Shown: piece by piece, positions 1 to 11,018 of the stretch
Layout: each line of letters starts with the position of its first letter
Numbering within the stretch: the stretch's first letter is position 1
NCBI RefSeq assembly: GCF_014192155.1
Contig: NZ_JACHXO010000005.1
Location: forward strand, 310,001 to 374,000
DNA: 64,000 nucleotides
Direction: 5' to 3'
From: Roseateles terrae
Lineage (GTDB): Bacteria; Pseudomonadota; Gammaproteobacteria; Burkholderiales; Burkholderiaceae_C
Translations under genes and position numbers: made by a program
The notes under the pieces: generated by a model
Told to the model about the DNA's origin: nothing
Databases searched by the model: none
Seen by the model: the letters and a program-made list of their open reading frames with translations, nothing else

Positions 1-2579
1 CGGCCGAGAAGGCCGTCTACAACTACATCAAGGCTGTGGGCAAGGGCCTGTCGAAGATCATGTCCAAGATGGGCATCTCGACCTACATGTCCTACTGCGG
101 CGCGCAGATCTTCGAAGCCATCGGCCTCCAAAGCGACTTTGTCGCCAAGTACTTCCGCGGTACGCCCACGCAGGTCGGCGGCATCGGTGTGTTCGAAGTC
201 GCCGAGGAAGCGCTGCGCCTGCACAAGGCCGCCTTCGGCGACGACCCGGTGCTGGAGAACATGCTGGACGCCGGCGGTGAATATGCCTGGCGTGCCCGCG
301 GTGAAGAGCACATGTGGACGCCGGACGCCATTGCCAAGCTGCAGCACAGCACCCGCTCGGGCAAGTTCGACACCTACAAGGAATATGCGCAGCTGATCAA
401 CGACCAGAGCCGTCGCCATATGACACTGCGCGGCCTGTTCGAATTCAAGTTTGATCCCGCCAAGGCCATCCCGCTGGAAGAAGTCGAATCCGCGGCGGAC
501 ATCGTCAAGCGTTTTGCCACCGGCGCGATGTCGCTGGGCTCCATCTCCACCGAAGCGCATGCGACGCTGGCCGTGGCCATGAATCGCATCGGCGGCAAGA
601 GCAACACCGGTGAAGGCGGTGAAGACCCGGCCCGTTATCGCAATGAGCTCAAGGGCATTCCCATTGCCCAGGGCACCAAGGTGTCGGACGTGGTGGGCCC
701 GAAGGTGATCGCGGTCGATTACGAGCTCAAGGCCGGCGACTCGCTGCGCTCCCGGATCAAGCAGGTGGCTTCCGGCCGCTTCGGGGTGACGACGGAATAC
801 CTGGTCAGCGCCGACCAGATCCAGATCAAGATGGCCCAGGGCGCCAAGCCCGGCGAGGGGGGGCAGCTGCCCGGCGGCAAGGTCACCGACTACATCGGTT
901 TCCTGCGTCACTCGGTGCCGGGGGTCGGCCTGATCTCGCCGCCGCCGCACCACGACATCTATTCCATCGAAGACCTGGCCCAGCTCATCCACGACCTGAA
1001 GAACGTCAACCAGCGCGCGGACATCTCGGTCAAGCTGGTGTCGGAAGTGGGAGTCGGCACCATCGCGGCCGGTGTGGCCAAGGCCAAGGCGGACCACATC
1101 GTCATTGCCGGCCATGACGGCGGCACCGGGGCTTCGCCCTGGTCGTCCATCAAGCACGCGGGCACGCCCTGGGAACTGGGCCTGGCCGAAGCCCAGCAGA
1201 CGCTGGTGCTGAACCGCCTGCGCGGCCGTGTGCGGGTGCAGGCCGACGGTCAGATGAAGACCGGCCGGGACGTCATCATCGGCGCGCTGCTGGGCGCGGA
1301 TGAATTCGGCTTTGCCACCGCGCCGCTGGTGGTGGAAGGCTGCATCATGATGCGCAAGTGCCACCTGAACACCTGCCCGGTGGGCGTGGCCACACAGGAC
1401 CCGCTGCTGCGCAAGAAGTTCACCGGCCAACCGGAACATGTCGTCAACTACTTCTTCTTCGTGGCGGAAGAAGCGCGTCAGATCATGGCGCAGCTGGGCA
1501 TCCGCAAGTTCGACGAACTGATCGGCCGCTCCGACCTGCTCGACACCCGCAAGGGCATCAGCCACTGGAAGGCGCGCGGACTGGACTTCAGCCGCGTCTT
1601 CCACCGTCCCGAACTGCCGGCCGATGTGGCCCGCCTGCACAACGATCATCAGGACCACGGCCTGGAAAAGGCCCTGGACGTGAAGCTGATCGAGAAGTGC
1701 CTGCCCGCCTTCGAGAAGGGCGAGAAGGTGCAGTTCATGCAGGAGGTGACCAATGTGCGCCGCACCGTGGGCGCCATGCTGTCCGGCGAGTTGATCCGCC
1801 GCCAGCCGGAAGGCCTGCCGGACCACACCATCTTCATCCAGTTCGAAGGCACCGGCGGCCAGAGCTTCGGCTCCTTCCTCGCCCCGGGCATCACCTTCTA
1901 TCTGATTGGCGATGCCAACGACTACACCGGCAAGGGCCTGTCGGGAGGCCGGATCGTCGTGCGTCCTTCGATTGACTTCCGCGGCGATGCGACCAAGAAC
2001 ATCATCGTCGGCAACACGGTGCTGTACGGCGCGACCAAGGGCGAGGCCTTCTTCCGTGGCGTGGCCGGCGAGCGCTTCGCCGTGCGTCTGTCCGGTGCCA
2101 CCGCGGTGGTGGAAGGCACGGGCGACCATGGCTGCGAATACATGACCGGCGGCACGGTGGTGGTGCTGGGCAAGACCGGCCGCAACTTTGCAGCGGGCAT
2201 GAGCGGTGGCATGGCCTACGTCTATGACGAGGACGGCCAGTTCGCCAAGCGCTGCAACACCAGCATGGTGAGCCTGGACAAGCTGCTGCCTGCGCATGAG
2301 CAGGAAGCCACCGTGGACCGTGGCATCTGGCACCACGCCGGCGACGGCCAGGGCAAGACGGATGAAGTCCTGCTGCGCAAGCTGATCGAGGACCACCATC
2401 GGTGGACCGGCAGCCAGCGCGCCCGCGACATCCTCGACCACTGGGCCGAGTCGCGCGCCAAGTTCGTCAAGGTGTTCCCAAACGAATACCGCCGCGCCCT
2501 GGGCGAGATCAACGCCGCCAAGGAAACCGCCGCCACCATCGCCCATGCCAAGGCCCCCGTGGTCAAGGCCAAGGTGTGA
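1..2579 (+). CDS. gltB: Glutamate synthase (NADPH) large subunit, C-terminal part (5' end outside window)
   Basis: C-terminal ~859 residues of the large subunit of glutamate synthase, which makes glutamate from glutamine-derived ammonia and 2-oxoglutarate. The frame is open from base 3, so the gene is cut by the window edge and no start is present. Seen: the FMN-binding synthase domain (for example [14 protein letters not shown]), then a cysteine triplet C-x5-C-x4-C encoded at about 1341-1376, the 3Fe-4S ligands of the family. The C-terminal beta-helix domain is glycine-rich ([21 protein letters not shown]). It is followed 41 bp later by gltD on the same strand, the usual gltBD operon. The missing amidotransferase half should lie to the left. 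Identification is secure. Confidence 0.97.
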   Translation, partial: AEKAVYNYIKAVGKGLSKIMSKMGISTYMSYCGAQIFEAIGLQSDFVAKYFRGTPTQVGGIGVFEVAEEALRLHKAAFGDDPVLENMLDAGGEYAWRARGEEHMWTPDAIAKLQHSTRSGKFDTYKEYAQLINDQSRRHMTLRGLFEFKFDPAKAIPLEEVESAADIVKRFATGAMSLGSISTEAHATLAVAMNRIGGKSNTGEGGEDPARYRNELKGIPIAQGTKVSDVVGPKVIAVDYELKAGDSLRSRIKQVASGRFGVTTEYLVSADQIQIKMAQGAKPGEGGQLPGGKVTDYIGFLRHSVPGVGLISPPPHHDIYSIEDLAQLIHDLKNVNQRADISVKLVSEVGVGTIAAGVAKAKADHIVIAGHDGGTGASPWSSIKHAGTPWELGLAEAQQTLVLNRLRGRVRVQADGQMKTGRDVIIGALLGADEFGFATAPLVVEGCIMMRKCHLNTCPVGVATQDPLLRKKFTGQPEHVVNYFFFVAEEARQIMAQLGIRKFDELIGRSDLLDTRKGISHWKARGLDFSRVFHRPELPADVARLHNDHQDHGLEKALDVKLIEKCLPAFEKGEKVQFMQEVTNVRRTVGAMLSGELIRRQPEGLPDHTIFIQFEGTGGQSFGSFLAPGITFYLIGDANDYTGKGLSGGRIVVRPSIDFRGDATKNIIVGNTVLYGATKGEAFFRGVAGERFAVRLSGATAVVEGTGDHGCEYMTGGTVVVLGKTGRNFAAGMSGGMAYVYDEDGQFAKRCNTSMVSLDKLLPAHEQEATVDRGIWHHAGDGQGKTDEVLLRKLIEDHHRWTGSQRARDILDHWAESRAKFVKVFPNEYRRALGEINAAKETAATIAHAKAPVVKAKV

Positions 2580-2620
2580 TGGGCCGCTGACGACAGACAC
2601 AGGATCAGGAGAAGACCGAC

Positions 2621-4096
2621 ATGGGAAAAGTCACCGGCTTCATGGAATACGAGCGGCTGGAAGAGGGGTACGCCCCGGTTGCCGTGCGTTTGAAGAATTA
2701 CAAGGAATTCGTCATCGGGCTGAATGCCGAGCAGGCGAAGCAGCAGGGCGCGCGCTGCATGGACTGCGGCACGCCGTTCTGCAACAGCGGCTGCCCGGTC
2801 AACAACATCATTCCGGATTTCAATGATCTGGTGTACCGCAACAGCGAAGCGGACTGGAAGAGCGCCATTGCGGTGCTGCACTCGACCAACAACTTCCCTG
2901 AATTCACCGGCCGCATCTGCCCCGCACCCTGCGAGGCGGCCTGCACGCTGAATGTGAATGACGATGCGGTGGGCATCAAGTCGATTGAGCACGCCATCAT
3001 TGATCGGGCCTGGGCTGAAGGCTGGGTCACGCCGCGTCCGCCCAAGGTGAAGACCGGCAAGACGGTGGCGGTGGTGGGCTCCGGGCCTGCGGGTCTCGCA
3101 GCGGCGCAGCAGCTGGCCCGCGCCGGTCACAGCGTCACCGTGTTTGAGAAGAACGACCGCGTCGGCGGCCTGCTGCGTTACGGCATTCCCGACTTCAAGA
3201 TGGAGAAGACCCACATCGACCGCCGCGTGGCGCAGATGGAGGCCGAGGGCGTGGTGTTCCGCACTGGCGTGATGGTGTCGCACCTGCCGGAAGGCTCGAA
3301 GGTCACCAACTGGGCCAAGGATGTGGTGTCCGCCGGCGAGTTGATGGAGCAGTTTGATGCGGTGCTGCTGGCTGGTGGGGCCGAGCAGTCGCGCGACCTG
3401 CCGGTGCCCGGCCGCGATCTGGCCGGCGTGCACTTTGCGATGGAGTTCCTGCCGCAGCAGAACAAGATCAATGCCGGCGACAAGCTGAAGAACCAGCTGC
3501 GGGCTGACGACAAGCATGTGATCGTCATCGGCGGTGGCGACACCGGCAGCGACTGCGTCGGCACCAGCAACCGCCACGGCGCCAAGAGCGTGACGCAGTT
3601 CGAGCTGCTGCCGCAGCCGCCGGAAGTGGAAGACCGGCCGCTGACCTGGCCGTACTGGCCGATCAAGCTGCGCACTTCCTCCAGCCATGAAGAGGGCTGC
3701 GACCGCGAATTCGCGATCGCGACCAAGGAATTCATCGGCGAGAAGGGCAAGGTCACCGGCGTGAAGACGGTGCGGGTGCAGTGGGTCGGCGGCAAGATGG
3801 TGGAAGTGGAGGGCTCCGAGCAGGTGCTCAAGGCCGACCTGGTGCTGCTGGCGATGGGGTTTGTGTCGCCGGTGGCGTCGGTGGTGGAGGCCTTTGGTGT
3901 CACCAAGGATGCCCGGGGCAACGCCAAGGCCACGACCGAGTTCAACGGGGGCTACCGGACCAACGTGTCGAAGGTGTTCACCGCCGGCGACATGCGCCGC
4001 GGGCAGTCGCTGGTGGTCTGGGCCATTCGCGAAGGCCGCCAGGCCGCGCGCGCGGTGGATGAGTTCCTGATGGGAGACAGCGAGCTGCCGCGCTGA
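2621..4096 (+). CDS. gltD: Glutamate synthase small subunit
   Basis: 491 residues, full length for GltD, the FAD/NADPH subunit that feeds electrons to GltB. Seen: the N-terminal cysteine-rich 4Fe-4S region ([17 protein letters not shown] and [12 protein letters not shown]), an FAD-binding [10 protein letters not shown] motif near residue 150, and a second nucleotide-binding GGGDTGSDC near residue 305. The ATG start has a purine-rich site (AGGAGAAG) about 8 bases upstream. It is the last gene of the gltBD operon and ends about 80 bp before a strong hairpin terminator. Nothing is anomalous. Confidence 0.97.
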   Translation: MGKVTGFMEYERLEEGYAPVAVRLKNYKEFVIGLNAEQAKQQGARCMDCGTPFCNSGCPVNNIIPDFNDLVYRNSEADWKSAIAVLHSTNNFPEFTGRICPAPCEAACTLNVNDDAVGIKSIEHAIIDRAWAEGWVTPRPPKVKTGKTVAVVGSGPAGLAAAQQLARAGHSVTVFEKNDRVGGLLRYGIPDFKMEKTHIDRRVAQMEAEGVVFRTGVMVSHLPEGSKVTNWAKDVVSAGELMEQFDAVLLAGGAEQSRDLPVPGRDLAGVHFAMEFLPQQNKINAGDKLKNQLRADDKHVIVIGGGDTGSDCVGTSNRHGAKSVTQFELLPQPPEVEDRPLTWPYWPIKLRTSSSHEEGCDREFAIATKEFIGEKGKVTGVKTVRVQWVGGKMVEVEGSEQVLKADLVLLAMGFVSPVASVVEAFGVTKDARGNAKATTEFNGGYRTNVSKVFTAGDMRRGQSLVVWAIREGRQAARAVDEFLMGDSELPR

Positions 4097-4174
4097 AGGG
4101 CGGATCGGGCGGGATCCGGTGGACGCCATCGGACTCCGCTGAGCCCATCGCCGCGCTGAAGCGTGCGGCGCCCC

Positions 4175-4212
4175 AAAAACAAAGGCCTTCGTCGTGAGAC
4201 GAAGGCCTTTTT
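4175..4212. terminator. Bidirectional rho-independent terminator between gltD and pilY1
   Basis: A perfect 13-bp stem (4181-4193 paired with 4198-4210) closes a GTGA loop. It is flanked by an A-run on the left and a T-run on the right, so it can act on both strands. It lies between the convergent gltD and pilY1 genes, as expected for a shared terminator. Confidence 0.9.
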
Positions 4213-4293
4213 GCTGGGTGACCGCTCCGGTGAGTGGGCGGGAGCGGCGGTCCGCAGCGCCCGCCAGTTGCGGACTCTGCGGGCGCTGCGGCA

Positions 4294-7200
4294 TCAGTTG
4301 CGCAGCGGGATTTCGCGCCAGTTGATCAGGCGCGAATTGCCAGAGCCCGGGGTCAGTTCCTTGCCGAGCGGCTTGTCGCCGTTTTCGGTGGTCTTGTCGG
4401 TCGGGTCCTTCGGGTCTTCATTGCCCGACACCGTCGCATAGACCTTGCCATCGATGGACACGATCCGCGCGCTGGAGACGAGGAAGTTGACCTTCTCCAG
4501 GTAGGTCGTGCCCGCGCTGAGGTCGATCAGGAACGCGTACGAGGTGGCCGCCGTGGAGCATCCGCCATTCACCGCCGTCGGCTGGATCGCAGCAAACAGC
4601 ACGTACTTGTCGAATGCATCCGCGTCGGTGATCACACGGTAGCCCGTGGTGTTGACGGCCGTCTTGATGTCGATGAAGAAGCCCGCCTTGGTGGTGCCCA
4701 GCTGGCTCGCTGTCGAGCTGAGGTCCATCAGATCGTGACGACCCACATTGCTTTCCAGGATCGGGTAAGTGATGCCGGCCGGGAGCGCGGCGCCGCTGTA
4801 GCTGTTGTTGGTGCCATCCTTGATCATGTACAGACGGTTCAGGTCGGTGCTGGAGATGTCGTCGGTGCTGAGCAGGCGGCCCGTACCGACGGAGACCCAG
4901 CGACGGCCCACATCATCCACGTGAATTTTGGGCGCGCTGGTCACGGCCAGTTCCTTCCCGGTCACGTCGGTCAGCTTGGCGATCTTCACCGGGGCCGGGA
5001 AGTCGGTGCCGGTGCCGGTCACATCCAGACGCCAGAGGTTGCCGCGCAGGTCGCCACCATAGATGACTTCCGCGGTCCGATCGCTACTATCAGGATGCCA
5101 TGCATTGATGTAGGTCAGGCCCGTGGGGCTCGCCACCGTACCGTCGTCCACCGTACCGGCGGTTCCGGTGGTGGGCAACGCCACACGCTTGAGCAGGGCA
5201 CCGGTGCGAGCGTTCAGGATGTAGAACGCGCCCTTGCCATCCGGTGTGTTCATGCCGGCGCCAAAGATCACCACCCAACCGTAACGGGCAATCTTGGTAA
5301 TCACCGGCTTGCCAAAGACAAAGCCCATGTTGCTGTCGGTGTACTCCCACAGCACTCGGGTGGCGGCGTTGGCCTCGGAGGAAGTCTGATCCGCGGTCGT
5401 GAGGTCCAGGGCCCACACGCTACGTCCACCCTTGCCCAGTCCACCCACGGCAATGCTGCGCCAATCGTTGTTCGTCGCCGTCGCGCCGACGGTCTTCTTG
5501 AAGTCGACGTCGCCCACGGTGATCCTGCCGTTCACCAGGTAATGGTGGATGTAGCTGGGGTTGCCAACGGCCGCAATGCCATCGACGCTGGGCGTGTTGT
5601 TCGGACCGGCGATGACCGCATTGGGTACGAACGCAAACAGCTCAGAGCCAGCGCCGGTGCCTGTCAGCGAGCCATTGATCACGTGGACCATGCCGGTGTT
5701 GGCACCTGCAAGCAAGATGTTGGGGCGGCTGGCGTAGCTTCGTGCGTAATTGGCGTAGCCAGGATTGGCGGCGTCCGAGAGCGAGCCGGTTTCCGTCGAG
5801 GGCTTGCCCAGCACGGTGACCCCGTTCTCGCCGATGTCGCCGACCATGCGGTTGGCCGCACGGACGCGGTAGTAATGCAGGCTGTTTGTGCCAACCGCAT
5901 TTTGCTCATTGGACTGATCGCCCCGCAGCCAACGCACGTATTCGACGCCATCGGCGGTTTTGGTGTAATTGGGGTCGACTGCAAGCTTTTGTGCAGCGGT
6001 CAGGCTGTCGTAGAGAAACGCAGTCCCCACTTGTGTGCCGGGATTGATGGTCACGATCCGGCGCTGAGCCCATCCGTCTCCGGCTGCGCTCATCTGGGCG
6101 TACAGCTGGTCGGCAAAGTTCCAGCTCACCTTGTTGTACTGGATGGGTTTGCCGATGGTGATGCTGTTCACCCCTGCGGCCCAGATGTTGCCGGACCAGT
6201 TGCTGGAGTCGTAGGTGGTGCCGTACGACGCTTCACCCGCAGTCAGCGTGGCGTCCACCGTCTGGAAGGACGATGTGGGTGCCTTGATCTTGCCGCCGAT
6301 ATCCGCGAATGCAGAGACCAGGCCCGCCACCATGGTGTCGGCTCGGGCAGCAGTGAAGTAGGTGTCCGGGCGGAGCTGGTCGCCGACCTTGTCGGTCGCG
6401 GGACCCGTATGCCACCAGCCGTCCTGGAAGTCCTTGGCGGCGATATTGGCGGGGTCAAAGCCCGTCGGCACGTTGAAACCACCGTACTTGGCAGCAAGAT
6501 AGAACTGGTTGTTGGCGACGTACTTCTGATATTCCTGCACGTCAAGCCAATAGGTCTTGATTGTTTGCTTCCCGTCCAGGTCGGTTCGGATGTCGGTGGT
6601 GTTGGCGTAGTAGGCCATGCCGGCCATCAGCGCGCCGTTGTTGCTGCAGCAACCGTTGTAGGGCTGCTTCGTACCCAGGTCGGTGATGCCCTGCAGAGTG
6701 CCCGCACGGTTGGTCCACAGCACCGTGTCCAGCGTATCCGCCGTGACTGCGGCTGGTTTGGCCGGTTCAGACTTGCCGGTGGCGCCCGGGAGATTGCGGT
6801 CCGCGTGGGTGTTGACGTCACCGATGCCCAGGATGAAGTTTTGCTGGCAGCTGTAGAGGATCGGATCGCCCCAGTCCGTGACGGCCGGGAAACCGTCGGC
6901 GTACTTGGTTTTGGTGTCGGTGTCTGCGTTGTTCGGGCTGGAATACTCGGGCACGTTGCCCAGGTTCCGGTAATAACGCAGAGCCGAGTAGTACAACTCG
7001 CCCACCGGGTCATACGTCTTGTAGTTGTTGGTGGCGTTGCCGAACTTGTTCAGGTAGTTCATCACCCCACTGTTGCTGATCGTGATGCCGTAATACGTCG
7101 ACATCGCCGAGGCATCGGTGGGGTCAGGATTGGTGACCATGACACCGGTGGTGCCATCCCACTCCGCCAGCATGTTGGTCGCGGCAGGCGCGCCGGGCAC

Positions 7201-8109
7201 CGGCTTCGTCGGCCCGACGAACTTCATCTTTGCGCGCAGCACACCGCCGTCGCGATTCAGCGTAGCGTCGTTGAGGTAGCCGAACGCACTGAAGCGGACC
7301 TGGTTGGCATACTGCTGGATGAGGCCTTCGGGCTTGTAGCCTTGGCTGTATTTGACGCAGTTTGATTCGATGTTACCGGAGGCGTCGGTCGAATCACACA
7401 CCTTGACCCGCACGCTCACCTCATACACGGTAGAGGTGCTTGGCGTGCCAGGGTTGTCGAACGCAGCCAGCGTCTTGGGGTTGTTGTTGTCACCGTCCCT
7501 CGTGAACCGCATCTTGTTGCCAAGGCCCTGAATTCGGAGCTTCAGCTGCGTGAAGGCCAGCGGGGTGGCACCGGTGATGTTGGCCGTGATGGTGCGGTCG
7601 GGAAAGTTGCTCGCGCCCCCTTGTCCGCTGGCCCAGGCTTTCTCGATGATGGTGGTGGTCGGGGTATCCGTGACGCGGTAGCCCCCGGTCAGCGCCCACC
7701 GGAACGGGTCGATGGTCTGCATCGTGGCCCAGTTCAGGAAGTTGCCGCTCCACTTGTTGTTGCAGATGTGGCCGGTCGTCTTGCCCGCTGGGTTGAAGTA
7801 GCGGTCGGCTTCTGTCGCCGAGTAGACGTAGTCGTAGCACTTGTCCGGATCGAAATAGCCGATGTAGGTCGAAGTCGGCGAGTAGGCGCTGTCCTGGTGG
7901 GTGTTGCTGACCGCTGTCGGGTATTCCACCGACAGCGCCAGGGCCAGGTTGCCCGGCACCGACGTGGCGGACAGCACCGGTTGATCCGCCAGCTTGGTCT
8001 GTGCCTGGACCAGACCTGACGCCAGCATCGACACGGCCAGGGACGCGGCCGCGGCTGTCGCCAGGGCGGCTCCGCCAAGCCGATGCGAAAGGGGAGGGAG
8101 GTGATTCAT
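4294..8109 (-). CDS. pilY1: PilY1/PilC-type type IV pilus adhesin and assembly protein
   Basis: 1271 residues from an ATG at 8109. A longer open frame runs upstream to 8295, but that part reads through pilX and lacks the signal peptide. The chosen start gives a basic N-terminus plus hydrophobic stretch (LATAAAASLAVSMLASGLVQA), a typical Sec signal. The C-terminal half shows PilY1 beta-propeller features (WALDLTT, VIFGAGMNTPDGKGAFYILN, YGGDLRGNLWRLDV) and a family-like tail ending in SWRE-like NWREIPLRN. It is the last gene of the minor-pilin operon, 8 bp after pilX. PilY1 proteins sit at the pilus tip and promote pilus extension and adhesion. I did not locate a confident calcium-binding loop. 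The N-terminal half is poorly conserved in this family and I cannot assign it. Confidence 0.93.
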   Translation of the reverse strand: MNHLPPLSHRLGGAALATAAAASLAVSMLASGLVQAQTKLADQPVLSATSVPGNLALALSVEYPTAVSNTHQDSAYSPTSTYIGYFDPDKCYDYVYSATEADRYFNPAGKTTGHICNNKWSGNFLNWATMQTIDPFRWALTGGYRVTDTPTTTIIEKAWASGQGGASNFPDRTITANITGATPLAFTQLKLRIQGLGNKMRFTRDGDNNNPKTLAAFDNPGTPSTSTVYEVSVRVKVCDSTDASGNIESNCVKYSQGYKPEGLIQQYANQVRFSAFGYLNDATLNRDGGVLRAKMKFVGPTKPVPGAPAATNMLAEWDGTTGVMVTNPDPTDASAMSTYYGITISNSGVMNYLNKFGNATNNYKTYDPVGELYYSALRYYRNLGNVPEYSSPNNADTDTKTKYADGFPAVTDWGDPILYSCQQNFILGIGDVNTHADRNLPGATGKSEPAKPAAVTADTLDTVLWTNRAGTLQGITDLGTKQPYNGCCSNNGALMAGMAYYANTTDIRTDLDGKQTIKTYWLDVQEYQKYVANNQFYLAAKYGGFNVPTGFDPANIAAKDFQDGWWHTGPATDKVGDQLRPDTYFTAARADTMVAGLVSAFADIGGKIKAPTSSFQTVDATLTAGEASYGTTYDSSNWSGNIWAAGVNSITIGKPIQYNKVSWNFADQLYAQMSAAGDGWAQRRIVTINPGTQVGTAFLYDSLTAAQKLAVDPNYTKTADGVEYVRWLRGDQSNEQNAVGTNSLHYYRVRAANRMVGDIGENGVTVLGKPSTETGSLSDAANPGYANYARSYASRPNILLAGANTGMVHVINGSLTGTGAGSELFAFVPNAVIAGPNNTPSVDGIAAVGNPSYIHHYLVNGRITVGDVDFKKTVGATATNNDWRSIAVGGLGKGGRSVWALDLTTADQTSSEANAATRVLWEYTDSNMGFVFGKPVITKIARYGWVVIFGAGMNTPDGKGAFYILNARTGALLKRVALPTTGTAGTVDDGTVASPTGLTYINAWHPDSSDRTAEVIYGGDLRGNLWRLDVTGTGTDFPAPVKIAKLTDVTGKELAVTSAPKIHVDDVGRRWVSVGTGRLLSTDDISSTDLNRLYMIKDGTNNSYSGAALPAGITYPILESNVGRHDLMDLSSTASQLGTTKAGFFIDIKTAVNTTGYRVITDADAFDKYVLFAAIQPTAVNGGCSTAATSYAFLIDLSAGTTYLEKVNFLVSSARIVSIDGKVYATVSGNEDPKDPTDKTTENGDKPLGKELTPGSGNSRLINWREIPLRN

Positions 8110-8117
8110 GAGAGGCC

Positions 8118-8750
8118 TTAGTTCGTCAAGGTCGCTTGATAGAACGACTGGGAACCGCGCGGCCCATCCACACGGACGGACACGCGGTAGACAGGTTTGG
8201 TGAAGGCGGGCACACCCCCGCTGCTGTCGGTGCCCGTGCTCACGGCACTGGGGGTGAGGCAGTTCAGGCGGTCCACCGAGCCGGTGGTGCGGCACATGCG
8301 GTCCACGACGTAATACATCGTCACCTGGGGAGGCGTGCCGGTGCCCACTGCTGGCGCAGAGGTCAGATCCACCACGTTGGTGGCGACGCCGACACCGCCG
8401 ACGGTTGTGGGCGCCGTTCCGAGCAGCACCGTGGGAATGCCTTCAGGTGTGGTGGCCAACAGGGTGGCGCTGTAGTTGATGGACGTTGCGTTGACGGTGA
8501 GGTCCGCTCCGCTGTTGAGCCCGGTCATGGCGCGGCGCAATGCCACTTCGGCCTGGTTGCTCATGTCGCGCTTCATGCCGATGTTGCCGGCACCCATCAG
8601 GGTGGCATTCATCGAGCGCAGCGCTGCCACGGCGCCGATCATCATGATGGCCAGCGTGATGAGCGCAATGACCATGATGATGCCGTGTTGATGGCGTGCC
8701 GCAAGGCGTCCGTGCCGGGCGGGGGGAGGTTGAAATCGCATCGGGGTCAT
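8118..8750 (-). CDS. pilX: Minor pilin PilX
   Basis: 210 residues. After a basic leader there is a prepilin-like junction G23/I24 followed by a long hydrophobic helix (IIMVIALITLAIMMIGAVAAL). Position 5 of the mature helix is not Glu, as in other PilX/GspK-type minor pilins that cap the pilus tip. It lies between pilW (8 bp away) and pilY1, the usual order. PilX should be processed by the PilD peptidase encoded at 24063-25004 and should form the priming complex with PilV, PilW, FimT and PilY1. Confidence 0.88.
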   Translation of the reverse strand: MTPMRFQPPPARHGRLAARHQHGIIMVIALITLAIMMIGAVAALRSMNATLMGAGNIGMKRDMSNQAEVALRRAMTGLNSGADLTVNATSINYSATLLATTPEGIPTVLLGTAPTTVGGVGVATNVVDLTSAPAVGTGTPPQVTMYYVVDRMCRTTGSVDRLNCLTPSAVSTGTDSSGGVPAFTKPVYRVSVRVDGPRGSQSFYQATLTN

Positions 8751-8758
8751 GACGTCAT

Positions 8759-9982
8759 TCAGCTCGGGGTGACGGTTCTGAGGCTGGCCAGCACATTGCG
8801 CAGCGGCACGGTGAACTCGACCACCAGGTGTCGCCGCTGACGGTCCGTCACGGTGTAGGTGGTCTGCAGCGTGGTGGGCTGGCTGGTGAAGAGCTTGAGC
8901 TCTTCAGGAGCCACGTTGAAGGCGGACCGGGTGGTCGTGTTGTTGTCCGTGCCCGACTTGGTTTCAATCGTGTCCGAGCGCAGCACCATGGCGATCTTGA
9001 CGGCGATGACCTGCCGCGCAATGGCCGCATTGGTCGTGACGTTGGCGAATGTGAAGCTGCCGGTGCCAGGACGCACCCAGCTGTCGATCGTGCCGTTGCC
9101 GTTCGTGTCCACGCCGTAGAGCGTGCGCATCATCATCACTCCGTCGGTCATCGGCACCGGCTGATTGCTGCCCGAGCCGCCGTTGCTGAATCCCAGCAGG
9201 TCGTAGCGCACGAGCTGGTTGGAAGCGTTCACGCCCAGCAGATGGAACAGGGGTGGGCTGCCATTGGTGGCATTGCCGATGATGAACGCCTTGGCGTTGA
9301 TGCTGGCGCTGGTGCCCCGGTCGTTCAGCGCCTGGCTGTTGATCACCGAAGCGAAATAGCTGCCGTCGAGGTTGACGGTATCCGGGCTGGAGACGTAGCT
9401 GCCGGACACCTGCTCAATCATGCAGGGACGCCCCTGCTCAGTGATCAGCAGGAGGTCGTTGGGCTCAATGCCAACCGTGGAGGTCAATCGCATCAGATTG
9501 GTCGCGACCGAGTTGGGCAACAACTGGGTGGAGACCTCGCCCACGCCACCGGTGGCTGTCATGATCTGGATGACGTCCGAGCCGGTGGTGGTTGTGGCGG
9601 GCAGTACGGCCAGGGGTACCAGCGTCAGCGTTTGGGGCACGCTGGCAAACGGGGCAGGCAGTGCGGCGGGCGCGGGCAGAATCTGCGTGCTGCTGCGCGA
9701 GGCAGTCAACTGGCAGGCAAAAGTGTCCAGATAGCCGTTGGTGAAGCCGGAGCCGGCGCTGCGGATCTGGCGATCCAGGTCATAACTCAGGAATGCCGAG
9801 GTGGCAGACAGGTCCGAGGAGGTCGCCTGCTCGCGCTTGGACGTCTCGAACTTGTTGCTGAGTACGCCCATGGTGATGATCAGGCCCATGCCGATCACCA
9901 GCGAGACCATCAGTTCGATCAGGCTGAAGCCGCGCGACCGGCGGGAGCCCGCGGGGGGCTGGGGGATGCGGTGCTGGTTCAT
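8759..9982 (-). CDS. pilW: Minor pilin PilW
   Basis: 407 residues with a class III signal peptide. The cleavage junction G18/F19 precedes FSLIELMVSLVIGMG, with Glu at mature position 5 (E23). The length is typical for PilW, longer than other minor pilins. It starts 2 bp after the pilV stop, so the two are probably translationally coupled. It is thought to belong to the minor-pilin priming complex at the pilus tip. The C-terminal part is beta-rich and serine/threonine-rich, without a motif I recognise. Confidence 0.9.
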   Translation of the reverse strand: MNQHRIPQPPAGSRRSRGFSLIELMVSLVIGMGLIITMGVLSNKFETSKREQATSSDLSATSAFLSYDLDRQIRSAGSGFTNGYLDTFACQLTASRSSTQILPAPAALPAPFASVPQTLTLVPLAVLPATTTTGSDVIQIMTATGGVGEVSTQLLPNSVATNLMRLTSTVGIEPNDLLLITEQGRPCMIEQVSGSYVSSPDTVNLDGSYFASVINSQALNDRGTSASINAKAFIIGNATNGSPPLFHLLGVNASNQLVRYDLLGFSNGGSGSNQPVPMTDGVMMMRTLYGVDTNGNGTIDSWVRPGTGSFTFANVTTNAAIARQVIAVKIAMVLRSDTIETKSGTDNNTTTRSAFNVAPEELKLFTSQPTTLQTTYTVTDRQRRHLVVEFTVPLRNVLASLRTVTPS

Positions 9983-9984
9983 GA

Positions 9985-10395
9985 TCAGTTGTTCAACCGG
10001 ACGTCTGTGAAGTACTGGTGCTGGGAGCCGCCCGGCGGTGTCCAGGTGATGGTGATGCGCGCGAAATTGATGGAGGTGTCGGGTTGGGAAACCGCTCCGA
10101 CGCCGTTGGGCAAACCGGCATCGGTGGCCGTGGCCACCCGCGTCTTCCAGGCCGTCAGCGTGTCACTGGGGATCACCACCGTGCCGCTGAGCCACATCTG
10201 GGTGGCTATCTCATTGGCCAGGGAGGCGGCCCGCTGCGCATCGTCGGTGGCGATGGTGGCCTGTGAGGCCTTGGCCATCACCGACACCAGACCCAGCAGC
10301 CCCAGCGTCATCACCAGGATGGCGCAGAGGATTTCGATCAGCGTCATGCCGCGGGCGCGGCGACGGGGCGAGGAGGTGCGAGTATTCGGCTTCAT
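9985..10395 (-). CDS. pilV: Minor pilin PilV
   Basis: 136 residues. The start is the ATG at 10395, which overlaps the fimT stop in an ATGA, so the upstream part of the longer frame is not used. The prepilin junction G16/M17 is followed by MTLIEILCAILVMTLGLLGL with Glu at mature position 5. Basic residues (RRRARG) precede the cleavage site. It sits in the expected pilV position between fimT and pilW. Confidence 0.88.
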   Translation of the reverse strand: MKPNTRTSSPRRRARGMTLIEILCAILVMTLGLLGLVSVMAKASQATIATDDAQRAASLANEIATQMWLSGTVVIPSDTLTAWKTRVATATDAGLPNGVGAVSQPDTSINFARITITWTPPGGSQHQYFTDVRLNN

Positions 10396-11018
10396 GACGT
10401 GGTCGCCTGATTGGCAGCAGGACATCCGTCCGGCGCATCGGTGGACAGACGTGTCGGATCGCAGGCGCGGACCGAGCCGCCCAGGTTCAGCCAGACCTGC
10501 AGGGCCTTGGCATTGCTGGTCGCCGTTGCGGGGCTCACGCCGTAGATGATCTGGCTGTTCGTGCCGGTGGTGCAGGCGGCGCCCACCCCGGTGACGGTGG
10601 CCGTCAGGGCCGTGGGGCGACCGGCGCTGCTGAAGCACACGGCCGTCGGGCCGGCGATCGAGACGAGCGGCGAGGCTTCGGTCAGGCTGCCGCACTTGGC
10701 CACCGTGGCGGTGTCGGTCGAGACCAGCGGCAACACCTTGATGACCCAGCGGGTGCCGGCGGCATTGATCTGCTCCGCGCCGGTGCAGGTGGTCGCCGTG
10801 GTGCGGAAGAACACCACCTGGCGGAAGCTGCGATTGGCTTCGGCCTGGGCTTCCTTCAGGGCCACCTGCAGGTTGGCCGTGGTGGTCCGCAGCTGGGCAT
10901 TGAGGGACCAGGTCCGCAGGCCCGGCATGGCATAGGCGCTGACGATGGCGATGATGGCGATCACCACCATCAGCTCCAGCAGGGTCAGGCCGCGTTGGCG
11001 GCAGGCATTCAGCTGCAT
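10392..11018 (-). CDS. fimT: FimT/GspH-family minor pilin
   Basis: 208 residues with a short leader. Cleavage is expected at G10/L11 before [20 protein letters not shown], with Glu at mature position 5 (E15). The body resembles the GspH/FimT family; several FimT proteins bind DNA and help natural transformation, but I cannot show that here. It overlaps pilE by 10 bp and pilV by 4 bp. FimU is the alternative name for the same position in other genomes. Confidence 0.82.
   Translation of the reverse strand: MQLNACRQRGLTLLELMVVIAIIAIVSAYAMPGLRTWSLNAQLRTTTANLQVALKEAQAEANRSFRQVVFFRTTATTCTGAEQINAAGTRWVIKVLPLVSTDTATVAKCGSLTEASPLVSIAGPTAVCFSSAGRPTALTATVTGVGAACTTGTNSQIIYGVSPATATSNAKALQVWLNLGGSVRACDPTRLSTDAPDGCPAANQATTS

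Noticed and set aside
2222-4294. 690-codon minus-strand open frame opposite gltD
   Set aside because: No recognisable domain and fully overlaps gltD and the end of gltB.
4234-7365. Open frame of over 1000 codons on the plus strand
   Set aside because: It is antisense to pilY1, which has a signal peptide and family motifs; the frame is a by-product of high GC codon use.
8110-8295. N-terminal extension of pilY1
   Set aside because: It overlaps pilX and its translation is not homologous; the ATG at 8109 gives a proper signal peptide.
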